In this document: positions 45,623 through 57,225 of the stretch, in pieces | Layout of the letters: each line of letters starts with the position of its first letter | Position numbering within the stretch: the first letter of the stretch is position 1 | Source of the DNA: Delphinus delphis | Taxonomy: Eukaryota > Chordata > Mammalia > Artiodactyla > Delphinidae | NCBI RefSeq assembly: GCF_949987515.2 | Contig: NC_082688.1 | Span: 74,218,731 to 74,282,730 of the forward strand | DNA: 64,000 nt | Direction of reading: 5' to 3' | The notes under the pieces: model-generated | What the model was told of the DNA's origin: nothing | Databases searched by the model: none | The model's input: only the letters and a program-made list of their open reading frames with translations | Program-made: the position numbers and the translations under genes

Positions 45623-48010
45623 TAAAGAATTATAACAATTAGAAACCAGTTCACATATCTTATAATAAACTGATTCAATAAATTTTATACATGTAATTAT
45701 GTAGATTTTTAAAATGTTGGATAAAATATTTTATGTAACAATATAGCATTTCAAAATAATATGAAGTATATCATTTTCCTTATTTTTAAATAGAAGGACT
45801 TGAGTTTAAACATTTAAGAGTGGCTTTTCCTCTTTGATAGGATTATACATGATTATTTATTCTTGCTTTCTCTATATTTAAAAATTTGTAAGTTATATGA
45901 TTTATTTTATAGTCAGAAAAAGTTTAAAGTTATAAATGAAGGAAACCAAAAAAAAAGAAGTATTTGCTTGCCTACAATCTTTTGATTTTTTAAAATTGCT
46001 TCATAGAGCATTTTAGTGTGGATAGTGCAAAAGTTACCTTAATTCCAAGTCAAATCTTTAAAATAATTCATAATTTCTCAATTAGTTCAAACCAAATTCA
46101 TTATACTTATGAAGACTCTCTCTGAATTCTACTTAGCAGCCTATCAGTTATTCCACAGTGAAGAAACAGGTGCAATATTAATGACACCAAGGTCGAAAAC
46201 CTCCCATGCAGAAATAAAAGTGTTTCGACATCATGAAGTGGATTGGCTGTGTAAAATTACACAGCCATGTGGATTTCAATTCTATTTAAGACATAGGAAC
46301 ACTGTCTTGTCTACTAAGTGCAACAATATGATAGAATTGGAGAGAATAAAGCAGTACACTTTTGTTATTTCTGAGATAGAGAAGAGCAAAAAATAAAGAG
46401 AACTCATTCCCAAATCTTAGCCAGACTTACTACATGTAACAGCTTATTTTTTACCCCTGGAAATGAACACCAGATTTATAAGGGCAGTTTAAACACAAAT
46501 ACAGGACTCTGCAAACCAAGAAAATATGCACTTAATGGAAATAAAGCATATTCTATTCAGAACAGGTCCTTATAATCTGCTGTAAAGAGTCACACATTAA
46601 GAATTTGCATTCACTCTCACCCACTGTCATAATAAGGCAGAGAAGGAAACACTAGCTAAAAGCATCCTCCAGAGAAATGGGTCATAGATAAGTAAGTAAC
46701 TCAACTAATTTGGGACAAGCTTTTACACAGATCCAAGTACTAGACCATGAGTTTGTTGCTATTTATTATACAATCCTTCTAAGGAAACCATTTAAATATT
46801 TAGAAAATAATAATTATGAAAGAAAACCAAACTCAGCTGATAAACATCATCGTGCCCAAGCAGCAAAAATTTTGATAAATTCGTATTCATTCATTCATCC
46901 TTATTGTCGTTTTCCCCATTATTTAATCTCTTTTCACTGTTTATCAGCAGTTGATGATATAACAGAATTTGCATGAAATTCCAGTTCTGTCCTCTAAATA
47001 AAGGGAAAAAATTCCACTCCTCTCTCTCTTCCAAAACTTCTACAACTTCTTACAATGTGGCCCAGACACTTCCCCTCCCCATGACAAAGTAAGCTGGGTA
47101 AGGGTCACATTAGAGGTGAGACTGCCCTGAGATACTCAGTCTAAAAGAGCATGACATCAAACAGGTACTGCACTCATGAGTTCCATGTGAGAGTAATAGA
47201 GTAGGGAAGGAACTCAAAGGCCTGAACTCAGAAGCCATCCTCTGGTACAGAATTCTATCACTCATATGGTTTCTTCCTTTAGTAAGAACACCAAATCTGA
47301 TCAATGATTTTGTAAGTCCAACCATAGTGTTCTCAGTTTCTAAAATCACACTTGTCTCTTTTATTCACTTCACAATCAATAAGGTCAAGGAATTGTGGTT
47401 ATTAAGATGGGGGAAATCTTTTAGATCACGTAGTCCAAAATTACATAGCCCAACAGCTTCATTTTGAAGATGATAAAACTTAGAGGATAAAAAAAACAAA
47501 AAGCACTTGTCCACATCTACAGAGTAAGTTGAAGGAGACCAAATAAAAGATTTCTTATAGTGTTTTAACATGCAACACTGTCTCTTGTATCAACAATTGT
47601 ATCCAAAGTTCTTTGAGTTCAGGCTAGTAAAAAAAAAATAAAAAGCTTATTCAGACCACCTAGGCAAGTAGGAGAGTATTATTCAAAAAGCAGGTACTCA
47701 GTAATTCTCTTCAAGTTTGAGCAAGAGAACTAATGGCTTTCTCCAATAGTTAAATAGTGCCTTGTCTACGTATTGTATAATATACCCCAAATAAACATAA
47801 TTAATACAAATAAGTAAAGCAAGCAATTCTAACACAAGTCTTCACAGAAGCAAAGGATTACTAAAACTATCAAATGTCATTTTTATCCTCAAGTCAGGAA
47901 GATAGTGGAAATGTTTTCTACAGAGTAGGAATTTTCACGGATCCTTCCTCTCCATAAACACATAGACGAAGTTCTCTAAATATATAAAATTCCACCTTGG
48001 GTGTGCTCAT
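45623..48010. other. Mostly unique sequence, one MIR-like patch
   Basis: No gene is supported. A 95-codon open frame at 46109-46396 has no recognisable domain or splice context. A reversed MIR-type core may lie at 47415-47535 (CATTTTGAAGATGATAAAAC, TAGAGGATAAA). Confidence 0.35.
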
Positions 48011-48011
48011 G

Positions 48012-48029
48012 CACACGTGCGCACACATG

Positions 48030-48071
<42 letters not shown>
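48012..48071. repeat. CA microsatellite (imperfect then pure)
   Basis: An interrupted part (CACACGTGCGCACACATGCA) is followed by about 19 pure CA units (48033-48071). It is likely to be polymorphic in length. Confidence 0.95.
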
Positions 48072-48072
<1 letters not shown>

Positions 48073-48076
<4 letters not shown>

Positions 48077-49414
48077 ACCATTATAAGAGATAAAAAGATT
48101 CAGATTCAGTTTGAGGAAACCAAGTAGCTCTTGACTAAAAAGAAAATTACCTAGTATTACTACCACATGACTCAAACAGAAACTGTGTTCTGGCCAAGGT
48201 CCCCTCTACACACACAGGATATTCCATATAACAGAGCTTTCTAGGAGCTACCTGGAGCATCCACTGTGGTCAGAATAAATCAGGATCACCAATTTCATAA
48301 TATTTTCGCTTTTGATTAGAGTTTGTTGATTTCTATTTGAGTGTTCAATGTTTTTCAAATAAAAGCAAAGAATAAAAGATGTCTGTAAACTCTGCTTGGT
48401 GGATCTGGAATGGATGGATGCTCCCCAGTAAGAAAAATTTATTGGAGTTGTCTAGTTGGAATCATGATCACCGGAAAGCTAAAAGAGATCTAAACCAGAA
48501 TGGAAATGGAAAAAAAATCACCACTGACATTCACGTGCAGGAATACAGTTGACTCTGTAATAATCATTGCCTCTGAGGGGCTCCATACTCAGGATTGAAT
48601 CAATAAACTTCAAGTCCCTGTTGATTCTAACTTTCGCCAATAAGTAAAGCATATAAAAAGTAAAGATGAATGGCATACAAAATTTACTTATGATTACCAT
48701 CAAAACTAAATTCCTAGTATCTCAATGAGAATATTCTCATTGTGTGTGAAGATTTCTCTTTCCCATCCTCCAGAATTAGAGATGATCGTCCTGTCCTTTA
48801 GGAATCCATAGTCATCCGTAGTTCTAGAGAGACACCTATTTACAAGTCTTCTTCAAGCCTGTCACGGTACATTGCAAATGACTGATTATATGTAGTCTCT
48901 AAAACATGAGTGACAGACAAGCTTCATTTCTGTCGTATGCTAATTTTAATCAATGGTTAGAGATTGCCTGCAATCGCTGTTGAGAAAGAATTTTTGAGGA
49001 GCTGACTTGACCTCCTTTCAAGCTCTATCTACTATTGGAACAAGCAGGGAGAAGAATGGTATTTGGACCAGCTACTTGTCATCCTTGCCCTAGGCTGCGA
49101 GTCCTGGAAGGTAATGAAATGTGATTTTTTCATTCTCAGTGTCTGGCGCAGTGGCTGACTCAAAATTCATTGAAAACACAAACCTCAAGAACCACTCATC
49201 CTAATCTGTAACTCCACACACAGGAATCCATACTCATTCTTTTCTGGTCCTTTATAGAAAAATACATAAGTACTTGAGTATAATTTGTGTGACTTGACTA
49301 GTAAGGGGAGATATTCATGTGTCGTTATGGACAGAATGACAAGGGACCTAGTAAGAGTGACATCAGAGGCACCCCAAACACAACTTTTCCTAGTAGCTTT
49401 GTAAAATTTTTTTG
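48073..49414. other. Unique sequence, no gene seen
   Basis: No repeat family or exon recognised with confidence. The part near 49080-49180 (GAGTCCTGGAAGGTAATGAA, AGTGTCTGGCGCAGTGGCTG) faintly resembles an L2 3' end. Confidence 0.35.
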
Positions 49415-49560
49415 ACAATTATTTGACCCTTCCCAAGCTCAATTTCCTCATCAGGAACATAGGGATAATGAAATCTGCTTTGCAAGGTTGCCATAGGGAT
49501 TAGAAATAAAAAGCATCATTACATAGTGGGCCCTCCGTAAATGATAACTATTAGTATGTG
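49415..49560 (+). repeat. MIR SINE fragment, sense
   Basis: TTTGACCCTTCCCAAGCTCA, ATTTCCTCATCAGGAACATA, TGCCATAGGGATTAGAAATA and GTGGGCCCTCCGTAAATGAT follow the MIR core and tail. Confidence 0.7.
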
Positions 49561-49903
49561 CTATTTTGGTTCACAGCAAATTTCCATGGGAAGAAATACA
49601 TTTTTTCAAACCCAAAGGAGATAATTTTAGTCCCTTTTAAGAGGCATTTTCCTGCTCAGTTATGTAGGTTGTTTTGTTAGTAACATACAATCAGTGAGTA
49701 TCAACTCCATTTCTTACATCTTTATGTTGCCCCTGCACTAGCCCTGAGTTCATGTTGCACAGAAGCCTCAAGGATGTATATTATGATTACTTTTAAGAAT
49801 CAATGACTAATTGATAACCATTAAACACTTTGCCTTTGTGTAATATATTTCATCTATGGATTTTGAAGGGTTAAGGTTTTTAGCTCTTCTCTTCTGTATT
49901 TCG

Positions 49904-49970
49904 AACTCTAGCTTATATTTACCAAACTCTAGCTTTTATTTACCAACTCCTAGCTTACATTTATAACTCC
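49904..49970. repeat. Short tandem repeat, 20-21 bp unit, about 3 copies
   Basis: Successive copies begin AACTCTAGCTTATATTTACC (49904), AACTCTAGCTTTTATTTACC (49925) and AACTCCTAGCTTACATTTAT (49945), with AACTCC starting a fourth at 49965. Confidence 0.8.
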
Positions 49971-50399
49971 AAATTATAAAAAAAAAGAATAAGACTTTTC
50001 CGGAATCAAAGGATTCTTTGAATCTTCTTTGAATTCTTATGTCAGGAAGAATGACCTTTTCACAGTGTTTCCATAGGTTGTAGCTGAACAACATATGGCT
50101 ATATATGTATATACAGCAAGGAGTTTAGGGGATAAAATGCTCACAAGTACAGGCTGGAGTCAAGAACTGACAATGCGCAGAACCACACAGTTGAATCTAG
50201 GCGATGCTGTCCAGTCAGTAACTTACTTACTAGGCTCCAAATTACAGTTCTCATTTAATTTGACCCTATTGGGTGGGTGTTACTGTCCTTCAATAAGAAA
50301 GTAAAAGGTTTAAAAGATTAAGTCACAAGGAATACAGCATATTATGGAAGAAAATATGGTTCCAGGATTTAAATGCTAGTATTGTAATTAACAATAAAA

Positions 50400-50525
50400 A
50401 CCACCACCACTACCAACTGCTTTCTTACACATGCTGTATACTAATCCACAGCCTCTTGAATGGCAGAGCTGAGACTGAAACCTAGATTACTCTGGTTTCA
50501 AAGCTGATGTTCTCCGTAACACTTA
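50400..50525 (-). repeat. MIR SINE fragment, antisense
   Basis: GAATGGCAGAGCTGAGACTG, AAACCTAGATTACTCTGGTT and GATGTTCTCCGTAACACT are the reversed MIR head. A partial tail may lie at about 50240-50330. Confidence 0.6.
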
Positions 50526-50979
50526 ATTTCCTCTGAAAGTAGATGAGTTTTAACATCTCAAGTCCCTCATTGTTCGGAGCCTACCCTTCTTATCCAAAGA
50601 TCTCCCGTCTTCCCCAGACGGTGCCTTAGCCATTCTAGGGTTTTCTGCCACTGCAGTGCCACTTGCATTCATCCTTTCCTTAGGGATAGGGAATGACCCA
50701 CATGCCACGTTAGAGAAAATGCAAGCAAACCTTTTGAGGGTGTTCTGCAGTCTATGCAAATTAGTACAATGATGCCAGACAATCTAACACAGACAGACGC
50801 TTACAATTAATGAAGCCATAGATCCAAAATTTGTATCATAATGGACAATTAACTCAAAATCATTGTCATCGTGAATCACTTCAGAACAGGGAGATGAATC
50901 ATAGCTTTACAAAAGCGTTGCCCTGTCTAGTTAATGAGTGTCTGCGATATTGTTAAAATTTTCATTAGGGTTATCATTA

Positions 50980-51160
50980 AGCACTTACAAAGCAATTTGT
51001 TAGTAGTTTCCTAACCCATCCCCACTTCACCATCAAAACAAATTCTATGGCAGTTCTGATTCTGTTGTTCCCCGTTCTAAATATTAAGAGAATGTTGGCC
51101 CAGAGATGATTTGAACTAGCACACCAAATATCTCTTCCCTCTTCAAAAACCAGTCTCCTA
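50980..51160 (-). repeat. MIR SINE, antisense, diverged
   Basis: GCACTTACAAAGCAATTTGT, TGGCCCAGAGATGATTTGAA and CTAGCACACCAAATATCTC suggest a reversed MIR. Divergence is high. Confidence 0.45.
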
Positions 51161-51310
51161 ATAGAGATGATAAACAGGGACAAGTGACATCAAAATATTG
51201 TCACATGGATGGGCAAGTTATGGGAAGAGCTTTTCTGCCCTGTTAAAGATGACCTCAAGAGCAAGAACGAAATGCCAGAGACTGAGAAATTATGTACTTA
51301 TGAGGCAATC

Positions 51311-51351
51311 AGTAGTAAGTTAAGTAGTAAGTTAAGTAGTAAGTTAAGTAA
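51311..51351. repeat. 12-bp tandem repeat, about 3.4 copies
   Basis: The unit AGTAGTAAGTTA repeats at 51311, 51323 and 51335 without change, then partly at 51347. Confidence 0.9.
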
Positions 51352-52638
51352 CTGCTTCTAAGAGAAGCAGCCCCTTTGCGATTCAGCAGTCTGAGAATCA
51401 GTGAGCCTTGTGTGGAAATGTTCCGTAAACAAGACCACTTATCTGAGCAGTAAATGTAAAAACTATAATGCAATTTCCCTCAAATAGTGACCACTTTTGC
51501 CAGCTTCCAGTTCTTTCCATGGTTCTACTGAAAGAGCTGGACCTCTTTTTACCAAAAATTGGGAGAGTTTTCATTCTTCTCTTTCACTTTGGAAGAAAAC
51601 CCATTTTAAAAGTATACTTGCAGAGGAATATTTAAAAATCTACAGAAGAATCACAGACTACAGGTTTCCTTAGATACATGGAGGGTGTTTAGGGCTCTAA
51701 CAATAACAACAGCAACAACAGAAGTTTTCCTGTTTTATAGGTCCTCACGGTCTCAGTGGGAGGGAAAAAGTTTCGTTACTTGATGTAAAGATTTCATACC
51801 TGTTGGTATTAATACTTCCCCTAAACAAACCCCTCCATAAATTTCACATGCAGAGATATTCTCTTAGGGTAAAAATCATATAGCATCATTTAAAGCAAGC
51901 AAAGATTATGTGCCAGACACACAGAAGTGAGCATGACATTGTCAGTCAGCCGTTCCTAAAGCCAAGTATCTTTTCTTCCGTTACAGAAAAAGGTGTAATT
52001 CAGTGTGTGTTTGGTGTTGGAGAGGAAGTGAGAGAACTAAATCATGAAATGAAACTGAATCCACTTCTAAGTTCATGGAATACTCACTGCCCCTAAAATC
52101 AAAGTCAAGCAGAGACTGTGTTTTGCTGTCTCCGATGGCCACAGTATGGAATGCGACTAGCACACCCAAAAGGCGCTACCATAGCACCTACCTTACTAAG
52201 CCATGCCAGAATGTCTTTGCATGCCGATTACTAAGATACGTTTCATTAAAGTTTATCTGTATCATTGAAAGTATATATTAGGTGAACTGTACTACAAAAT
52301 TACAGTTTCTCAAGTGGTTATGAAATGCTTCCACACATCATCATCATGGATCTGGTTCACATATAGCCAAGGATTTCAGAATAGCGCAATTAGGGCAAGA
52401 CCCACAAAAATCAGTATTCCTAATACACCAGTCACCTTAAGAAAGGACAAGGGCCTCATAAACCTCAGCTTCTATTGTGGGGCTCAGGGAAAAAGCACAA
52501 ACGGAGACCAATGTTAACACATGTCTAAATATTTAAAACGTAAGTTAAAATTAAATATTTATTATAACTATTCATTATTCTAGTAGTCAGTATACAGCAC
52601 TGATAAAGAATGGAAATATCACATGTTACATCTAGACA
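51352..52638. other. Unique sequence, no gene seen
   Basis: No repeat family or exon recognised. A small AAC-rich stretch lies at 51698-51720. Overlapping open frames at 51908-52281 lack any recognisable motif. Confidence 0.4.
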
Positions 52639-52828
52639 AGTGTGGTCCAATAGAACTTACTGCCATGATGGAAACGCTCCCTATCTGTGTCATCCAGTAC
52701 ACTAGCCTCTAGCCAAGTGTGGTGAATGAGCACTCGAATGTGGCTAGTACAACTGAGAAACTAAATTTTAATGTTATTTAATTTTAATAGCCACCCGTGG
52801 CCATTGGCTACCACATCAGACAGCGAGG
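52639..52828. mobile_element. MER3-like hAT non-autonomous DNA transposon
   Basis: The left end AGTGTGGTCCAATAGAACTT and right end GCTACCACATCAGACAGCGA are the imperfect inverted ends of the MER3 family. The inside shows GAGCACTCGAATGTGGCTAG and TACAACTGAGAAACTAAATT, also typical. An 8-bp flanking duplication (TCTAGACA at 52631-52638, TCTAGACT at 52829-52836) fits hAT insertion. Confidence 0.85.
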
Positions 52829-52836
52829 TCTAGACT

Positions 52837-53257
52837 TACAAAAATGTTCTTCAGCCACCATATGCAATGGTTGCCAATATTGTGCTAATTCATGAGAAAC
52901 ATGCACTGGAGTAAGAAACAAGAATATGGACGTTTATATGGGAAAGTTACTTCATTATGCAAGATCTTTCATGTTCATGCTAACAGAGGAAAAGCTGACA
53001 CTTATACTGATTTGTCTTTTATCTATTAAAGTGCTTCCATTGCTTCAATCTTTGCAGCAAGTTCCATCTGCACCATCAGCAGCAGACCAACCCACATTCA
53101 CTGTATTTACTCAGTTACCTTTTATTTCAAAGACATAGGACAAAAGATGGGGAGAAGATTTACCCTGGCTGGCCAGTGCTAAACATGAGATCAAATGCTT
53201 GGCACTGTAGGCTTCTCTATGACAACTGACCGAGTTACTTGTGTATCCCTCAATAAA
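52837..53257. other. Unique sequence, no gene seen
   Basis: No repeat family or exon recognised. Confidence 0.35.
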
Positions 53258-53392
53258 TGTGTGTGTGTGTGTGCGTGTGAGAGAGAGAGAGACAGAGAGA
53301 GACAGAGAGAGACAGAGAGAGACAGAAAGAGACAGAGAGAGACAGAGAGAGACAGAGAGACAGAGAGACAGAGAGAGACAGAGACAAACATA
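53258..53392. repeat. Compound microsatellite: TG then GACAGAGA-type
   Basis: About nine TG units (53260-53278) change into a purine tract of GA and GACAGAGA/GACAGAGAGA units to 53386. Open frames through it on both strands are artefacts of the repeat period. Confidence 0.95.
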
Positions 53393-53477
53393 AAGGACCC
53401 TTCTAAAGTGTGGAGCCTTGGGTGAGAACACTTTTGCCTAAGAAGTACTGCAGTGGCCTCACATAAAAAGCAATTAG

Positions 53478-53513
53478 TGTAAAGCAATCATACTCCAATA
53501 AAGATGTTAAAAA
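53478..53513 (+). mobile_element. 36-bp L1 3'-end insertion with target duplication
   Basis: The insert starts TGTAAAGCAATCATACTCCA and continues AATAAAGATGTT into an A run, which is the very end of the L1 3' UTR seen at 22.5 and 62.2 kb. A perfect 13-bp duplication (AAAAAGCAATTAG) lies at 53465-53477 and 53514-53526. It is an L1 insertion truncated to about 30 non-tail bases. Confidence 0.92.
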
Positions 53514-53526
53514 AAAAAGCAATTAG

Positions 53527-54399
53527 AAATTTTAGTTTAACGGTTATATGTTGTATAAAGTTAGCTTAAGATGACATTTTTACTTAGCACCAAATGGAAG
53601 AATGTATCTTACAGACAAGTGGCAATATTACCTAAGTAAAAATCAGCAAAAGCAGCAGGAAATTACTTATTTCCACTTCCCTTTACTGCACAAATAATGG
53701 CATATCCATTATTATGGCTGGTGTTCTCATTATAAATCATTTCCTGTATGTGTCTGTGTGTGAGCAAAACTTTAAAAGCAAATAGCAAAGTATAAAGAGA
53801 TGACCAGTAAAAGGAGAAGCATATGGAAAGAAAACGGAATAAACCATCAGTCAAAAAATTTAGGAGGCCAAGAAAACACAGAATCAAAACATCCCCCTAA
53901 ATCATGGTTATAACCTTTCACTAGACTCCAGTCTAAGGCTGGACTGTGCTGCAGTTAGGTGTGCACTGACGTAAGTATTAGTGTTTAGAGGTGGTTTCCT
54001 TTGCTACTTTTGCTAGACGTGACTAAAATCAAATGTCCCCATTCTGTCCTTTTATAATTCTCACGTCCAGAATTCTCATAGGGTAAGGCAGATTAAAACA
54101 GATCTGATCTATTGTTGGCAGGCCCTAAAACTGTCTCAACCCAGCCCAGAATGTTCCTGATCTCTATCCAGAGAGGAAGTGCCAAGGGAGAGGAGTCATC
54201 ACTGTCTTTTGATGAGGGAAGCTGCCAATGCAATCTTCAGTAAGGGAGTCACGTATATAGAAGAAATTTCCAGCAAGATCATGCTGACTTGTGTTTCCAA
54301 AGGGTGCTGTCCCCAAGTTCAGTCCCCCCCAGGACTCCTCGTTAGTCACAGGCCAAGTAAAAATTCCCTCAAGCAAGTAAAAATTCCCTAATGGGACTT
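53527..54399. other. Unique sequence, no gene seen
   Basis: No gene or repeat family recognised. A short local duplication, AAGTAAAAATTCCCT, occurs at 54355-54369 and 54375-54389. Confidence 0.4.
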
Positions 54400-54720
54400 G
54401 CAAGGCTCTTCATTATATGGTCCCTGCTTATCTCTACAAGTTCATCTCTCTTCCAGACATACCATTTATTCCTTCATTTATTCAGATACACAATTCTCCC
54501 TCTCCTTGTTCCACACTCATTTCAATGCCTTTTGCCTGTGATGTTCCTTTGGCCTGGTATCATCTCCCTCCACTTCCAACATCTGTCTCCCTTCTCTCAG
54601 ATCTCCACTTATCTTCCTCCAGATTGTACACAGTTTCTCCCGTGTGCTCTCACAGCACCTAAAATTTTACCCACTGAAGCAGCTATCACTCTGTAAGGTA
54701 ATTTCATGCTTGTTTGCCTG
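54400..54720 (+). repeat. L2 LINE 3' part, sense
   Basis: CCTCTCCTTGTTCCACACTC, ATGCCTTTTGCCTGTGATGT, TCCTTTGGCCTGGTATCATC, TCTCCACTTATCTTCCTCCA and CTCTCACAGCACCTAAAATT follow the L2 order near its 3' end. The open frames here (54391-54696) are by-products. Confidence 0.7.
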
Positions 54721-54739
54721 TATCATCCATGTTCTATTA

Positions 54740-54943
54740 TAGCAGCTACCACGTACCGGACAGCCTATTAACTTATCTTCCCTAATCTTACAAGGCAGGC
54801 ACCCATTATACAGATAAGAAAACCTGACCACAGAAAAGTTAAGAACCTTGCCTAAGGTCATGTAACTCTTGAATGGCAGAAGTAGAATTTAAACCCAGTA
54901 ATTTGGATTCAGAGCCTATGGCCCTCATCACTATGCTCTGCCA
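54740..54943 (-). repeat. MIR SINE, antisense
   Basis: GCTACCACGTACCGGACAGC, CCATTATACAGATAAGAAAA, TTGCCTAAGGTCATGTAACT, AGAATTTAAACCCAGTAATT and CCCTCATCACTATGCTCTGC are the reversed MIR from tail to head. Confidence 0.8.
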
Positions 54944-55214
54944 TTTCCTAACACAGTAAGTATTCAGTAAATACTTCAAGAGTAAATACATAAAGGAAGG
55001 GAAAAAATCCCTAAATGAATGCTGTTTTGGCATATTTCTGACATACATCATGTCCCTTTCAGTACTCCAAGGCATAAGCCTTACTCCTTTTCTGATTAAA
55101 TTTCAAGAATTACAAATGACATAATAGTTTAACTGGGGGTCATTCAATGAGATTATTTGAATCCTGTGTAAATAAGAGTTAACATAGTAACCCTGAAATT
55201 GCTGTCCTTAGAAT

Positions 55215-55719
55215 GGCCTGCTTATAAACTTGGCCCTTAACCCGCATTGGGAACTTGATTGGCAAACAGTTCCCTACTCGGATATAAAACTTTCTTTAAA
55301 CACTAAGAGCAGCTCACTGTGCCTAAGTTGTGCAAACAATGTGGTTTATGCTGAACACTCACTCTCCTTCTGGAATTTTGATACATGTCAGAGCACCTTT
55401 GTAACTAGTCCCCAAAAAACACTGGGTGCTGAGTCTTTAATGAGCTTTCCTGGTAGACAACACTCCACACACTGTCACAACTCATTGCTGGAGGAATTGA
55501 ATGCATCCCAGTGCCTCCACTGGGAGAGGACTCTTGGAAGCTTCTGCCGGGTTTTCTCCAGACTCTGCCCATGCGCCATTATCCTTCAATCCTTCGCTTA
55601 TCTTGCTTTGTATCCTTGCATCGTGATAAATCTTAGCCATGTGTGCAACTACATGCTGAGTCCTATGTCTTTTTAGCAAATCACCCAACATAGAAGTGGT
55701 CTTGGGGATCCCCAACACA
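55215..55719 (+). mobile_element. Solitary LTR, ERVL-type
   Basis: The right part is characteristic: CAACTCATTGCTGGAGGAAT, TGAATGCATCCCAGTGCCTC, GGGAGAGGACTCTTGGAAGC, GATAAATCTTAGCCATGTGT, ACATGCTGAGTCCTATGTCT, AGTGGTCTTGGGGATCCCCA and the terminal CA at 55719. It is a non-coding solo LTR of an old endogenous retrovirus. The 148-codon frame at 55230-55676 lies wholly inside it and is not a gene. The left end is approximate. Confidence 0.7.
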
Positions 55720-55894
55720 AATCCCTTTGTGGGGGGGGCCATGAGGCAGGAGAAAAAAACAATAACAAAGCAAAGTATATTTGCTGCAAAAGCATAACAA
55801 TTTCACTGGGTTTAATCAAAGCAACTCTCCCACTGGAATAAACAGAAGTACTGATTTTAGACATAAATATCTCTGTATTTCAATCTCCTCTTTG

Positions 55895-56068
55895 TCAATA
55901 TTAGGTATGTGACCTTGTGCAAACAACTAAACATCTCAGAGCTTTGTTTCCTTACCTGTAATATGGGAAGAACAATGCTTATTTCTCAGATTTCTTGGAA
56001 GTTTAGTTGGAACAACATAAGTAAATGAGTCTAGGTCTGCACCTAGCATGAATAATCACCCAATAAAC
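55895..56068 (+). repeat. MIR SINE, sense
   Basis: GTATGTGACCTTGTGCAAAC, AGAGCTTTGTTTCCTTACCT, GTAATATGGGAAGAACAATG, GCACCTAGCATGAATAATCA and CCCAATAAAC follow MIR order. Confidence 0.8.
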
Positions 56069-56069
56069 A

Positions 56070-57225
56070 TGCAGTGATCGATTCCAGGACCCCGAAATAT
56101 TTCTCTTCAACAAAGTATACCTGCTAAAGGGCACAGTAATTCATTTCATCTGTTAAGGTAAGATATACTCCTAAGCTTAACCAACCACACGAAGCCCCTG
56201 ACACACACACAATGACTTGCTTTAAAAATATATAAAAAGAATAAATGCAGCATTTTTCCTGCCAGTCCATATAATTATATAAGGCAAATATCAATCAACA
56301 AACCTGGCAGCTTTTGTTCAGGTGCCAGCTACTTGGCTCTCACAAAATGAGACTTTAGCGTTTTATTAATCATAAGACAGCACTAAATTTACTTCCCACC
56401 TGACAGTTTTAAACATGCAGTCAAATGGTGAGTTAATTAAGTGACAGTGTCCACGTTACTCAGGAAGATGAAATAATAAATGGCTTCTGTAGCAGATTAA
56501 ATGCCAGAATAAAATTGAGGTGGTTTGATAAACCACTGGTGAGGTCACTGGCTCCTCTCTGCTGCCCTAGAATCTGGACTGCAGTCCCAGAGATTGCGAA
56601 CACCTGCAGATCCAGCCATTATTGAGGAGGTTTTTCAAGGTGTGGTATGTTCAAGTTGAAAGGTCAAAGTTGACAATTTCCAATCAGGCTGGACGCCCTA
56701 AATTTTGAGGATTGGAAATCATCGAAATTGGAAACGAAAAATCTACAATACGTGCCTCATCTGAAAAATCAGAGTTTGGATGAGATGGGTCATTTTTCAG
56801 ATTAATCTAAGGTTTGGGGGGTGGGGTTACCTTAGATCCTTCAGCAAATAAAGTGGAAGCTGAGCAGTGAGACTCTACTCTGTCCGCACCCCACACATCC
56901 CACCAGTTGCTCCAGTCAGATCTCATTTAAACAACTCACTGCTCAGAAGAGGAAGGAGAAAGAGAGAGAGAGAGAGAGATTGGATGAGATGATCTTCTAT
57001 TCGCATCTGTCCAATTTTAAATTTCGATGAGTTAAAAGACTGGAGCCTCCCCTTTCCACTTTGCCCTGAGAATTTTTAGTACTTATAGACCCAAAGGCTT
57101 TCTCAAGGAGAAAGTGATCCATTCTTAATATAACAGTAATAAGCAGAGGAAAAAAAGGAAACTGATTAAGACAAAAAGGAGATATGGGAACATATGGCTT
57201 CTGCCACTATTCTAGTAGTTATGGT
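56070..57225. other. Unique sequence with small inverted repeats
   Basis: No gene is supported. It contains the short hairpins and DR1-like motif noted among the findings (56661-56802) and a (GA)n run at 56959-56979. Otherwise no repeat family was recognised. Confidence 0.4.

Noticed and set aside
46109..46396. 95-codon open frame in unique sequence
   Set aside because: Codon content looks ordinary, with no domain, splice-site context or upstream promoter evidence. Frames of this length are expected by chance in 64 kb.
48012..48071. CRISPR-like regular repeats
   Set aside because: It is a CA dinucleotide microsatellite, and the host is a mammal. No repeat-spacer structure exists anywhere in the window.
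53111..53487. Ser/Leu- and Arg/Glu-rich frames about 100 codons long
   Set aside because: They are translations of the TG/GACAGAGA microsatellite, whose period avoids stops.
54391..54696. 101-codon Leu/Ser/Pro-rich frame
   Set aside because: It overlaps an L2 fragment whose pyrimidine-rich strand is poor in stops.
55230..55676. 148-codon open frame
   Set aside because: It coincides with a recognisable solo LTR, which is non-coding.
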